Source: Laburnicola sp. R22_1
Taxonomy: Eukaryota; Ascomycota; Dothideomycetes; Pleosporales; Didymosphaeriaceae
Direction of reading: 5' to 3'
Length of the DNA stretch: 64,000 nt
NCBI GenBank assembly: GCA_014281115.1
Contig: JACONQ010000008.1
Span: forward strand, 620,001 to 684,000
Positions 1 through 9,498 of the stretch are shown piece by piece. Under the pieces are notes generated by a model. It was not told the origin of the DNA. It did no database searches and was given only the letters and a program-made list of their open reading frames with translations. The position numbers were made by a program, and so were the translations under genes. Numbering within the stretch: position 1 is the first letter of the stretch; every line of letters starts with the position of its first letter.

Positions 1-451
1 GTCTCGGTCTTCGCGTCGCCCTTTGCGTCGGCGAGGATGTCTGAGTCAACCATGGAGCCTACGGCCTGAAGCCACGCGCTGAATGGGGCGGAACGTGCGA
101 AATTGTCGATGAAGTCGCAGGTTAGCTGTCGCCTGTCAGTCACATTGCCCTTTTGGCAACAGGCGAGGAACTTGCTTCTTTGCACAGCGTCTCTACCCAA
201 ACCTCGCCCTGAGCTGGACTCCTGTCTCGGGTCGATTGCCTGGGTGGTTCAGCCGTCCGATACTGGCCCGTATCGGACCAATCGTCGCCGAAGACGACAA
301 GACGGCCTGGGCTCTGCTTCCACCACTCCGTCTCCGTTTGCATTGGTACGGTGTCTCGGAAGGGGGACGAGGACCGCTGCTGCCAGCCGAAGAAGAGGAC
401 GACGGCGACAGCAGCTGTGGCGTAGACACGCAATCTGGTGAAGACCCTCAT
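1..451 (-). CDS. SGNH/GDSL-type hydrolase, 3' end outside window
   Basis: This is the 5' part of a probable secreted or membrane-anchored esterase/acylhydrolase. The ATG at 451 opens a short basic stretch and a hydrophobic segment (about residues 8-22), which looks like a signal peptide or anchor. Block I of the SGNH family follows as RLVVFGDDWSDTG; in the family the usual motif is GDS, so the expected catalytic Ser position reads Asp here (GDD). Exon 1 ends at 176 and exon 2 runs from 125 to the window edge, beginning LTCDFIDNFARSA, which fits the family after block I. The 50-nt intron (126-175) has a GC donor (GCAAGT), a CTGAC branch site and a CAG acceptor; no GT donor nearby keeps the frame. 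The His/Asp end of the triad is off the window, so activity cannot be judged. The changed Ser may mean an inactive enzyme. Confidence 0.72.
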
Positions 452-1556
452 GCTGACGGCCGTCCACGGCAGACACTGTTCAAGGCAAACGAGTGTGAAA
501 AGTGCAAAAGGCGCAGGCGATGGAAATTGCAGCAGCAAAAGCAAAAATGGGGTGTCTGTCGGGAGGCAGACGTGAGACCAAAGGAAAAGCCATGTCTTTG
601 TGTGAAGTGACAACGACTCACTGATCAGGCCCGCGACGGCCAGGCAGCCCTGATGCTGCGACACGGCGTGATTGGAGAACTTGGAGTGCTGGTGGGGCGC
701 AGGAGGGGGTGAAGCCAAGGCCGGCACCAAACGGCTGTGCGGCAAATGCAAGCAAGAGAAAGAGAGACACGAAACACGGCGAGCTGCCTCCTGCGTCCCA
801 CAGATGCCGGCGGGTGCGTGCATTGTGATCAACATGGAAATTGTGACAGCATGGCGAAGAGTCAAGACCCTGGCCACCGGAAAGAGGAACTTGTCCGAGT
901 GCCGACTTCCGGAGTCCTGACGGTGCCGATGGCGCTAGCTTCTCATCCGTCACCAAGCAGATCGATGCTGATGAACGAAATGCATACTGAACAGTGAACA
1001 CCCAAGCAGCTGTCGCGTTACATACAGTACACGTCTCCCCCAATGGCCATGCATACGTGTTACAACCACCCGCACGAGAGCCAACACCAGCAATTGACCT
1101 CGAACCGCATAAGACGACGAACAACGCAGATGCATGCATCCAGCGCCTTCGCTCGGGTCTCAAGACCATAAACACGGGAATGATCTACCTATTCACTACT
1201 CACTAATTACATCCTACTCGTTGGATTCTGTCCTGGGGGCGAGTTCGAGTCCTCGCACGACGCAGAAACGAGAACACAACACAGAAACGAGAACACAGGA
1301 GGCACCATCCACCCAGTACCTAGCATACAGTGACAGTAGCACCAAACAAGCTACACATACACCCCATACCCGATACCTAATCCAACTCGCCACAGAGTGT
1401 TTCACAAACAAACTCATCATTCACCATTGTTTCCACGTTTCACACCCCCCATATCTATTCATCAACCTTATCCCTGCTCCACACAACCTCACAACCCCAC
1501 AAGCAAACCCCAACCTCAACCTCAACCTCAACCCCAGACTCCCCACAGCACCTCCA
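452..1556. other. intergenic, no gene recognised
   Basis: Open frames here are short, start at non-ATG codons or overlap without recognisable motifs. The last 100 bases before the next ATG are C-rich with a repeated CAACCT unit, as is common in fungal 5' leaders. Confidence 0.5.
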
Positions 1557-1838
1557 ATGAAAGACACCATCCCAGCCTCGTTCCTAGCACGCCTCAAAGT
1601 CGCCTCACACGCATACCACCACACCCAAGACGCGCAAGAATACCGTCGCGCACTGAGAATCCAACCCGACGCGCCAAAAGAGAAGCCCAACGGCGCCAGG
1701 GAACAGCGGGAGCCCGTGCTATTGCAGTGGAAAGAGAAGGAGATGGCAGATGAGATGGCGGGGTTGATGATGCAGTCGGAGAAGCCACATCATTTCGACG
1801 AGGATGGAGATGGAGATGTGAAGATTGTGGAAAGCTAA
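1557..1838 (+). CDS. small hypothetical protein (93 aa)
   Basis: A 93-codon frame starts at the first ATG after a C-rich leader and ends at a TAA. The product is hydrophilic: an amphipathic N-terminal part (residues 1-35, with YRRALR), a proline/lysine linker, a Met- and Glu-rich helix (about 55-75) and an acidic tail (DEDGDGD). There is no signal peptide and no membrane segment. The base composition over the frame resembles neighbouring coding DNA, and the charge pattern is not what a random frame gives. I recognise no family. It may be a real small protein or the last exon of a longer gene. Confidence 0.45.
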   Translation: MKDTIPASFLARLKVASHAYHHTQDAQEYRRALRIQPDAPKEKPNGAREQREPVLLQWKEKEMADEMAGLMMQSEKPHHFDEDGDGDVKIVES

Positions 1839-2123
1839 GTTGGTGAAGACGGAGGCTTGATTCGTGTACTGTATCGGTGTTGTTGATGAATTGTGTACCG
1901 GACATGGAAGTCAGCCTTGAAGGTCGGTGTCAATGTCCAGGCAAACACCACCATAGCATACACAAAAGAAAAAGCGACGAATGCTATCGTAATGTTGTAT
2001 AGTATCGCCCATGCGATCCTCACGGCATTACCAACTCACGCTACACTCGTATATGCACCACATACCTACCCATAACTATCTCACCGTCGGAGCTATTTCC
2101 GGAACCATACTTTCCCTATCAAC

Positions 2124-3500
2124 ATGGATTTTGCCGGCCCAAGCAATTACATTATCCGCCGCCTATATCTATGCGGCCACCCACCCGAGTACGTGCGGGT
2201 GCAAAAAGCCGCCAACACGAAACCACCCCGTGTACACCACATCATCATCCCCCCGCCTCGCTCAGCAACGAACACAGTAAACCCGTACCGACAAACTCTC
2301 GAGCGCTGCCGCAAGTGTGCTGAAGAACACCAAGCGCAAGCAAAACTGCGTACGCCACATACACGACCTCGCTCGCTGGCTGCGCATCAGGGGCAAGTGC
2401 AGGACGGAAGTGACTGGGAAAAAGACGGGTTTTTGCATGTGTTACGGCGTGAAAGGTGCGTTTCACGCGTTGCGCGGCAGGTGCGTTGGAAAGATGAGGA
2501 TCCTTTGCATCCGGGGAACCACGATTATAGGCTTTTGAAAGACTTGCATGAGGAGGTGGAGGCGGGACAGGGACTGAGACTGCATGCTGTGATACCGTAT
2601 GAGGGAAGGATCGGGAGGGTCAGGGTCGAAGGGCCGGCTTGGGAGGGCGACGGGAGAAAGGCGTATGTGGTAGAGACGAGGGTTAGTGAGGTGTTGGCAC
2701 CGGGATTGGTGCATGAAGAGTATCCGGCGAGCGAGCGTTCTTCGTTACAACCCTCGTCACGGTCTCCGCACTTGCAATTATCACCGCGATCTCCACGACA
2801 GGAATCACCACGCTCTCCGAGATCAGCAGAAGGAAATGCCGAAGTGCAAGAGTGGCTCGCCCGCACGCCAGGAGCTCACAACCGCCACGGCCGACAAAGG
2901 TCATACACAGAGCCGCGAGATGATAATTACGACGCAGCTCATCATCGTACTCTTGCGCTGCGTCAACTCGAAGGCCCAGTCCACATGCCGGCGATAGATG
3001 AACGACACTCAGAAGGCACGCTTGTGTATGAACGGCAATCCAGGGTAATGCCCCGAGCAGGCTCACAGCCGAGCAATATACCGTCGTACATCAGCCATCA
3101 GCGTCCCTTCGGACCTACCAGACCATCCGGAGGAGCGACCTTCAGCGACGGCGCAGAGCCCCGCGGTAATGCAATGCATGGGCGCCAAACCCAAAGACAC
3201 AGCATCATGGAAAGATTGAGGGCATCACCTCTTTCCGGTAGTTTGCAAGACTCGCCGCGACAATCGATTACTTCAAGCCCACGTCAGAGGTCATCCGGCA
3301 CATCTGTGAGTCTTGGAAGCCAGGGAAGCCCTGGGAGGAGGACGGTGGAATCTTGGGGTTCCGTCGAGTCTTTTGAGAGTGGTGGCTCAGGTCCGTTTGC
3401 AGCGAGAGAGCAGTTGGAAAGTTCGACGCCTGATCGGTCTGTGCGAGTGACTCAGTGGCCGCGCGGAGTCGGTGGTGAGGAAAGTGGTGGGTGGATTTGA
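2124..3500 (+). CDS. hypothetical Ser/Pro-rich protein (458 aa)
   Basis: A single long ATG-started frame of 458 codons. About residues 50-200 look folded: a short CRKC pair near 58, then an alternating charged/hydrophobic stretch (HDYRLLKDLHEEVEAGQ, followed by several beta-like segments). The C-terminal 250 residues are low complexity, with repeated SPR/SPRS units and many Ser, Arg and Gln, as in regulatory or cytoskeleton-associated fungal proteins. No signal peptide and no transmembrane segment are seen. An overlapping frame upstream (2011-2280) has a hydrophobic run, so the true start could lie in an earlier exon. Function unknown. The frame length makes a real gene likely. Confidence 0.6.
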   Translation: MDFAGPSNYIIRRLYLCGHPPEYVRVQKAANTKPPRVHHIIIPPPRSATNTVNPYRQTLERCRKCAEEHQAQAKLRTPHTRPRSLAAHQGQVQDGSDWEKDGFLHVLRRERCVSRVARQVRWKDEDPLHPGNHDYRLLKDLHEEVEAGQGLRLHAVIPYEGRIGRVRVEGPAWEGDGRKAYVVETRVSEVLAPGLVHEEYPASERSSLQPSSRSPHLQLSPRSPRQESPRSPRSAEGNAEVQEWLARTPGAHNRHGRQRSYTEPRDDNYDAAHHRTLALRQLEGPVHMPAIDERHSEGTLVYERQSRVMPRAGSQPSNIPSYISHQRPFGPTRPSGGATFSDGAEPRGNAMHGRQTQRHSIMERLRASPLSGSLQDSPRQSITSSPRQRSSGTSVSLGSQGSPGRRTVESWGSVESFESGGSGPFAAREQLESSTPDRSVRVTQWPRGVGGEESGGWI

Positions 3501-3790
3501 TCATGGGGTGTTTGGTGAATGAGGATGCTCAGAATTATACCCGGATACCAAGCCCACTTCACAATTTAACCTCCTCGGCGAATTTACACGTCATTCTTCT
3601 TATATTCGCACGTCAATGCGCCAATACCGCAAAGTCTTGCTCGTAAAAAGAGCTACAGTCACATTTTAAGCCAACCAGACCGTCCTTTTTGGAAACAGTG
3701 GGGCAAATGGGTCTGACTGCAGTCTCCGATTGGGCCAGCTAGGCTCAGAAGGCGGCTACAACAGTACCTGGTATACACAAGTCCCCAGGT

Positions 3791-4093
3791 ACCGTAGAAT
3801 CTTAAGCACCGTGTTAACCGTATTAGGAACCAATTTGGGACGAAAAGTCTAACCTCCGCCAGCGTAGCCAACGTACCGTAACGATATTACGGCCCGTAGT
3901 GACATAGGCCAAATATTGGTCTTTGCACCTGTGCACTGATTACTATATATACTGTGTCCTGTCCGGCTACATGCAACCGCTACGGGCCGTAATATTATTA
4001 CAGTACGTTGGCCACGCTGACCTCCGCCTACAATTGGCTTGGGTAGAGATCGCAAAGCGGTTAACACAGTGCTTATATGCAAGATTCTACGGT
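3791..4093. repeat. imperfect inverted repeat (foldback, about 110-bp arms)
   Basis: The left arm (3791-3899) begins ACCGTAGAATCTT and ends ATTACGGCCCGTAG. The right arm (3980-4093) is its reverse complement with scattered substitutions and small indels, separated by 80 bp. The shared blocks include GTGTTAACCG, CCTCCGCC and CCAACGTAC. It could form a long hairpin and looks like an old foldback or MITE-type element. No clear target duplication was found. It lies about 85 bp upstream of the TATA box of the O-methyltransferase gene. Confidence 0.75.
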
Positions 4094-4176
4094 GGATGCT
4101 TCACAATGCTCCCATCCCAGATGCATGCAAAGCGGAATGAAGCCGTCTTAGCGCCCTGTTTAACACCAGATACTCA

Positions 4177-4183
4177 TATAAAA
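4177..4183 (+). promoter_or_regulatory. TATA box of the O-methyltransferase gene
   Basis: TATAAAA lies 99 bp upstream of the start codon at 4282, in a 5' region with no coding signal. Spacing fits a transcription start about 30 bp downstream. An ATG at 4209, between this box and the main start, opens a frame that overlaps the main start out of phase. Confidence 0.5.
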
Positions 4184-4281
4184 CACCGCACCGCACAATC
4201 TCTCCATCATGATCAACAGCCAACCCTCCCCAACTGGCCCAAAATCCTCCTCATTCTACATTCTTCCACCTACTCACCACC

Positions 4282-5013
4282 ATGCACACCACCACAGTCG
4301 AGAAAGGCATAACCTGGGAGCGAGACGACCGCTGGGCAGCCGTCGACACCTACACCCTCTCCCACCTGCACCCCGCAAGCTCGTCCTCGACCTCACCCTC
4401 CAACGAGGCTCTCGATCACGCCATCACCAACTCGGCCGCCCAGGGCCTCCCCGACATTGAAGTCCCCGCCCCCCAGGGCAAGTTGCTCAAACTCCAAGCG
4501 CAGCTCCTCCGCGCGAAGCACATCCTCGAGATCGGCACTCTGGGCGCTTACTCGACCATCTGGCTCGCGTCGTCGGGACCCGACGTGCGCGTCACAACGG
4601 TCGAACTGGACGTGCACTACGCTGACGTGGCGAGGCGCAACTTGGAAGTTGCGGGTCTCGCGGACCGCGTGGACATACGGCTCGGACGCGGCATTGATGT
4701 CTTGCCGAAGCTTGCCGACGAGGTGAGGCGCGGGACTAGGGAGAAGTTCCAGTTCGTCTTTATAGACGCCGACAAGGAGAATAGCTGGAATTATGTGGAT
4801 ACTGCGATTGGTATGTGCGATGCGGGGGCGTGCATTATAGTGGATAATGTGGTGAGAAGGGGGATGCTTCCGGATCCGGAGGGAGACGCGAGTGTACAGG
4901 GTGCGAGGAGGGTGGTGGAGAATGTGGGGAAGGATGAGCGACTCGATGGGGTGGTGATGCAGCTTGTGAGTGGCAAGAACTACGATGGGTATTTATTCGC
5001 GGTTGTGAAATAG
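4282..5013 (+). CDS. SAM-dependent O-methyltransferase, family 3 (caffeoyl-CoA type)
   Basis: A 243-residue single-exon enzyme of normal length for this family. It should transfer a methyl group from S-adenosylmethionine to a hydroxyl, usually a catechol, with a divalent metal. Visible motifs are the SAM loop EIGTLGAYSTIWLA (about residues 83-96), the acidic residue after beta-2 (VTTVELD), and the metal/substrate motif FIDADKENSWNY (about 160-171), whose Asp is the usual metal ligand; a second metal site is suggested by IIVDNVVRRG. The start follows the context CACCACCATG. The substrate cannot be told; related fungal enzymes are found in secondary metabolism and detoxification. It is convergent with the decayed beta-propeller gene, 75 bp away. 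A TATA box lies at 4177. Confidence 0.9.
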   Translation: MHTTTVEKGITWERDDRWAAVDTYTLSHLHPASSSSTSPSNEALDHAITNSAAQGLPDIEVPAPQGKLLKLQAQLLRAKHILEIGTLGAYSTIWLASSGPDVRVTTVELDVHYADVARRNLEVAGLADRVDIRLGRGIDVLPKLADEVRRGTREKFQFVFIDADKENSWNYVDTAIGMCDAGACIIVDNVVRRGMLPDPEGDASVQGARRVVENVGKDERLDGVVMQLVSGKNYDGYLFAVVK

Positions 5014-5088
5014 AAAAGTAGAGAGAAAAAGCCGGGTTTCATGAATGAACATGATATATTCTTCTATCGCTTATGTAGCTACCATGCC

Positions 5089-6851
5089 TCACGTGGAGGT
5101 CCCGCTGTTCCCCGGCATCCCAAGCGCAACCAACCTCCCCTTCCCATCAACTGCATACACCCTCCCATCCTCAAACACGAGTCTTCCAAACTTCACACCC
5201 CCTTCTACCCTCGTCAGCGCAATCTCCACAAGACTCCCATTAACCGGCACCGGCCCTTCTCCGGCTCCGTAACCCACACGATACCAGTCCCAGGCTCCCG
5301 GTTCTCACTCGTCACCATCGGGACGCCGACGCCGTCCCCGTGCAGCTCCGCAATGGCAGACTTGCCCGCCAGAGTACACAGCGACGCCGTCGCCGAGTTG
5401 GAACCCGTGAAGCGATACGCAGCAAGAGACGCATTGCCGGGATTAACATAGATATACCCGCCTTCAAGCGGATACGACCCAATGCCCCCGAAAAAACCAC
5501 CGTTCAGAGAAATAGTCTGCAGAACACCATCCGTGGCATCCGCGCCTGTGCGATACCCACCCAGCCTATCCACATCATGAATATCCATTCTTGCATTCCG
5601 GCTCGTCGTCACGCCTATGCGCCGTACGGTACCCACAGCGAAGCTATCATCAAGAATCGCAACACCCCCGCTCCCCAAATCCCGTCCCCCATCGTCCTGA
5701 TAATCAAACGGGCGGAAAAAATCCACAAGCTGGATCCCAGAATCGTTCAGCGAGATGCGCGCCACAGACTCGGATAATACGCCCTGATACGCGGTGCCCG
5801 GCACAGGGGTACTAGAAGCATTACCGCCGATGGCCTCGCCGCCGCTGTCAATCGAGAAGAAGACGTCCTGCCCCTCAGACGCGAGGCCCACCCCCGCCAT
5901 CCAGATCCCCCCTGCGCCGCCGCCGTGCCGCTTCGTCCAGTCGTCTGTGTACGACGAGCTGGGCCCCGCATGCGTGACCCAGCGGTTGATCCAGCGCGTG
6001 TTGATGTTAACGGCGACGACGGTGCCCGTGTAATTGCAGGCGTCGCAGACGCCGCTGAACGCGGCGTATATGACCGGGCCGACAGCAAGCAAAGAAGGTT
6101 ATTGCAGGACGAGGCCGCCTAGGAAGATTTTGTGGGCGTCGTTGTCGGCGGGTGCTTCGTCGATGAGGAGGGGGAATTTGTACACGTCGCGGAGGCCGTC
6201 GAGGTAGATGGCGTAGAAGTAGTATACGCTGTTTAGTGGGGGGGCTGCACCGCCTGGGACGCGGTAATCGCTGTCATTCCTGGTTAGTGGGTTTGTTTGG
6301 GAGCATGGGCAGGTAGTTGTGTGTTCGGTGGGAGACTTACTCTATGTACGATTTGACGTAGAAGAAGGCGACGTCGTATTCAGGGTAGATGACAGGCGTC
6401 CCCATAATCCCCATATTCTTGCTTACGCTCTCGCAGTCTGCTTCTGCCATCGGCAAGGGAGGAAGCACTTGCCGCTCATCCAGGACTTCCCCGGTAATCG
6501 CGTCTATGGTACGGACGATGTTCTCGGTCGAAGCAGTGAAGACGATTTGGCGGCCCGAGGAGAGAGTATGTACCAAGGGCCTTGCGTAATGCTGTATGTA
6601 TCATAGTTACTTCGGGCCTATCTTCGAAGGCTGAAGAGAGGTCTGACATTCTCGTCTGGATTGAAGGTCACGTTCCAAAGCTGTTGAAGTTTCGAGACGC
6701 TTTCGGGGTCGATGTTGTGGTCGCCTCCGAGGTAGCCAGATTGCGCGCTGTCTGCATCGTGAGGCGAGTCCGAAGGTGCGGCATTGACTGTTGAGCCGAA
6801 AGAGAAAGATGTAAGAAATAACAGAGACACGAGCTGCTCGAGGAACCCCAT
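5089..6851 (-). pseudogene. decayed secreted beta-propeller (PQQ-like) protein gene
   Basis: Three exons are clear: 6648-6851 (signal peptide, then SKLQQLWNVTFNPDEN), 6341-6591 (ASTENIVRTIDAITGEVLDE) and 5089-6270. Introns are 6592-6647 and 6271-6340. The product would be a secreted protein of about 550 residues with repeated beta-propeller-like strands, resembling quinoprotein-type domains; its role is unknown. Two lesions are seen. An in-frame TAA at 6099-6101 lies within a conserved-looking stretch (FLGGLVLQ, stop, PSLLAVGPVIYAAF). Near 5254-5256, in a G run, one base is missing, so the C-terminus (KFGRLVFEDGRVYAVDGKG) continues in another phase to 5089. Everything else stays open, so decay is recent. 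Sequencing error at both sites is possible but less likely. Confidence 0.75.
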
Positions 6852-8507
6852 TGAAGAGGTGAGGAATTGTGTGGGTACGCACGCGTCTGGGCTCGTTTTT
6901 CTGACGAAAACGACATGAGCAACGACGAGGAAAAGATGGCCCTTTAGCAACAACAATACATTGTCACTGTAGGTTAGATTTTAACCTTTACACGTCGTTA
7001 TGGATGCGTCCGGCAGTTGAAACCACAACCCATACAACAAGGTTACGTGCTAATGCAGGCCCACAATCACTGTATACTGGGCTTTACGAGTTAGCGCATA
7101 TTGGATCAGCGTACGCGCAGATTTCCGCGATGCTAGGAGTTAATTGCATGGTGTCGCAATGCAAGGAACGATATTAGCAGACAGGGGTAAAAGGCGACAT
7201 CATCCAAAGTCCTAACCGTAGGCACAGTTCCTAGAACAACACACTCGCGGATTGTTGTACAACAACAGAAAAAAGTTCATATCCATTTTGTCATCCGAGG
7301 AAAGTAATAAGAACCACTGTAGTACAGAAATCTATCTGAAAGAAGACTTCGCGCACTCTCGGTACACGGTATAACGCTGTTATGGAAAGCTGCAGTACAG
7401 AAATATTCAACTTGGTATCGGAGGGGTGGGACAACTAAGAAACATACAAATCACCCCTCAAAAATATTCCATGTACTGTATAATAGCAGATATGACCCTT
7501 GCACTTTATAACAGGAGATTTAACGACTCTTGGGTGAAGTCTCTAGAGGAAAAATGGTCGCTCAATGATCGGATGCCGAGTGAAATGCATACCGTGATGG
7601 AGTCTTGAATAGTTTGTGGTAATTTATATGGCAGGGCTGAAGATTCTGTTTTTGAGTCTGTAGTAGTGGCTGATGCACCTTAGACGTAATGCACTGTCGG
7701 ATTCAACGGGGTTGGAGCCTTCTTGAGGCACCCCTGGGCTCCTGAGCTATCCAGTCACCTCTGCACTAGATCGAATTGTATTATTGGTGAAATTACATTT
7801 TTAAGCAAGACATTCTTTGTCAAGAGTAGTGGTATCTGGCAAAAAATTCCGTGGAAATCTGGACATATTAGGTTCATTGTTTTTCAATATTTATCATTTA
7901 GCCGTGGCGAACCCAAATTTCCCTTCTTTGATTTCATCCGCGGCAACAAGTGGGGCCCCCGAGAAACGATGGTTTTAAGCCTCTTCGTGCGAGAGGTCAA
8001 AACCGGTCAGCTTAGGGATGAAAATCGTCTTAGAGAGCGATGGCTACTACTCGAATCGCTCTCGGGGCCTACCAAATCGGGGAGTTGGCGATGTTCTGAG
8101 GACTTTACCTACACTAGCGGCGACGGAATGACTTGCTGGTGGCAAATCCGGAATCACTTGCACCAGGAGATTGTGCGAAGGCAGTCCTTTGGCGACCCCG
8201 CATTGCGTGCCACCTAGGCCGCAGAACCGATGCAGTATTCTTCGCGATAGCTTTCTGCATACAGACACAGTCAACGGCTTTGGCATTATTCTGCACAACG
8301 AAGTGTTCGCAGTTGGAGTTCAATGGAGTCAAAATTAAGACATTGGGGAATGGCGCCCGAATACCTTCTTATATATTAGCTTTCTGGAAGAAGACGGAAA
8401 CTTGAAACTATTGCGCTGGTATCGCATCCCAGAATCTCTACGACTTGTTCATTTTCTTAAAATCCCTCCAACCCTCGTTGCGAAACTAGATTCTCAACAA
8501 CATCAAC
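6852..8507. other. intergenic, AT-richer, holds one copy of a tiny insertion element
   Basis: No convincing gene in 1.65 kb. The longest frame (7723-8217) starts at TTG and shows no domain. A 62-bp dispersed element with 11-bp flanking duplications lies at 7321-7404. Confidence 0.5.
7321..7404 (+). mobile_element. tiny dispersed insertion element, copy 1 (62 bp plus target duplication)
   Basis: The direct repeat AGTACAGAAAT occurs at 7321-7331 and 7394-7404 and encloses 62 bp. Those 62 bp match, with two or three differences, the reverse complement of the insert at 9061-9149. Copy 1 lacks the last 27 or so bases present in copy 2. An 11-bp duplication suggests a Mutator-like mechanism, but no transposase is in the window and the element is too short to classify. 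Confidence 0.65.
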
Positions 8508-9498
8508 ATGGGCAGCGCATCCAACCAGAAGGAACTTTCTGGCATCCTAGTAGCCCTAGGTACACCCTTCACCGATGACGGCTCAAAAGTTGACCACGGC
8601 CGTCTCGAAGAATACATCAACCGCCTTCTAGATGCCGGCGTCCACAGCCTTGTACAGGGCGGAACGACAGGAGAATTCACAGCCCTGTCCACAGCCGAAC
8701 GAAAAGAAGTACTCGAGACGGACATCCAAACCGCCGGCGGTCGCGTCCCCGTCATCGCAGGTATCGGCGCCCTAAGCACCGCCCACGGCGTAGATCTAGC
8801 CACCCACGCAGCGAAAGCCGGAGCAGCAGAACTCATGGTCGTCCCGCCTTACTACGACCCAGTCACTTTGGCACAGCTAAAAGAAATGCTGGGAGAACTG
8901 CACACAGCATCCGACCTCCCACCCATGTATTACCACATCCCGTCTGCCAGCGGGATCACGCTTGCGCCTACGGAAATGGCGCCGCTGTCACAGATTAGTG
9001 TCAAGTATGTAAAAGACACATATGGGAATGCGCCTGCGCTTACGGAGCTGTTGTTCGGCCTGTTTCAAAGCGTTTTTCTAGCACCCCTACAGCTTTCCAT
9101 AACAGCGTTATACCGTGTACCGAGAGTGCGCGGAGTCTTCTTTCAGATAGTTGTTCGGCCATGCAGACAGGATCACGGCGTTCAATGGATGGGACACTTT
9201 GACTTTGTACGGTCTAGCTGCTGGTGCCAAAGGGGCTGTTTGAGGCGCTACGAACGTTATCCCCCAGCTGTCTATGCAGCTGTGGGACGTGGTTGCGGTG
9301 AAAGGCGATGTGAAGAAGGGAAGGGAATTGTGGGCGCAGATATGGAAGAGTTTAACTATCCTTCGGCGGTGAAGACGGGCATGGAGGTGCATGGATACAG
9401 GACAGGGGGTTGAGGAAACCGTTTTCGTTGCTGGGAGGGGGGTTAGAGAGGGATTGGTTGGGCGGTTGAAGGATGCGGGGTTGGGTATGGTGGCTTAG
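8508..9498 (+). pseudogene. decayed DapA/dihydrodipicolinate-synthase-family gene
   Basis: Residues 1-181 (8508-9050) are intact and typical of this TIM-barrel aldolase family: LVALGTPFTDDG near the N-terminus, GGTTGEFTALS (substrate loop), VPVIAGIGALST, then YYHIPSASG and KDTYG where the Schiff-base lysine lies. Fungal members act in sugar-acid or hydroxyproline breakdown rather than lysine synthesis. After 9050 an 89-bp insertion plus an 11-bp duplication interrupts the frame. Beyond it the family sequence resumes (DRITAFNGWDTLTLYGLAAG). A TGA at 9241-9243 replaces an expected Trp codon (GAV, stop, GAT). More phase changes lie between about 9330 and the end (SAVKTGMEVHGYRTGG, then RLKDAGLGMVA). 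Not functional as it stands. Confidence 0.85.
9050..9160 (-). mobile_element. tiny dispersed insertion element, copy 2 (89 bp plus target duplication)
   Basis: GTTGTTCGGCC is found at 9050-9060 and 9150-9160 and encloses 89 bp (9061-9149). Removing the insert and one repeat (100 bp) restores the family's protein sequence across the junction (LLFG then HADRI), which proves an insertion rather than divergence. Read on the minus strand it starts TATCTGAAAGAAGACT and contains CTCTCGGTACACGGTATAAC, shared with copy 1. Its ends are weak inverted repeats (7 of 10). No splice sites placed at the duplication would remove it cleanly. Confidence 0.8.

Noticed and set aside
1230..1260. tRNA-like T-arm (GAGTTCGAGTCCTC)
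   Set aside because: No D-arm or anticodon arm in the right place, and the acceptor strands do not pair.
7723..8217. 164-codon plus-strand frame in the AT-richer spacer
   Set aside because: Starts at TTG, no homology or motif recognised, no splice or promoter signal; kept as intergenic.
9061..9149. Reading the small insertion as a new, spliced intron (introner)
   Set aside because: No GT and AG at matching positions of the two 11-bp repeats restore the frame; joining other GT/AG pairs brings in a stop.
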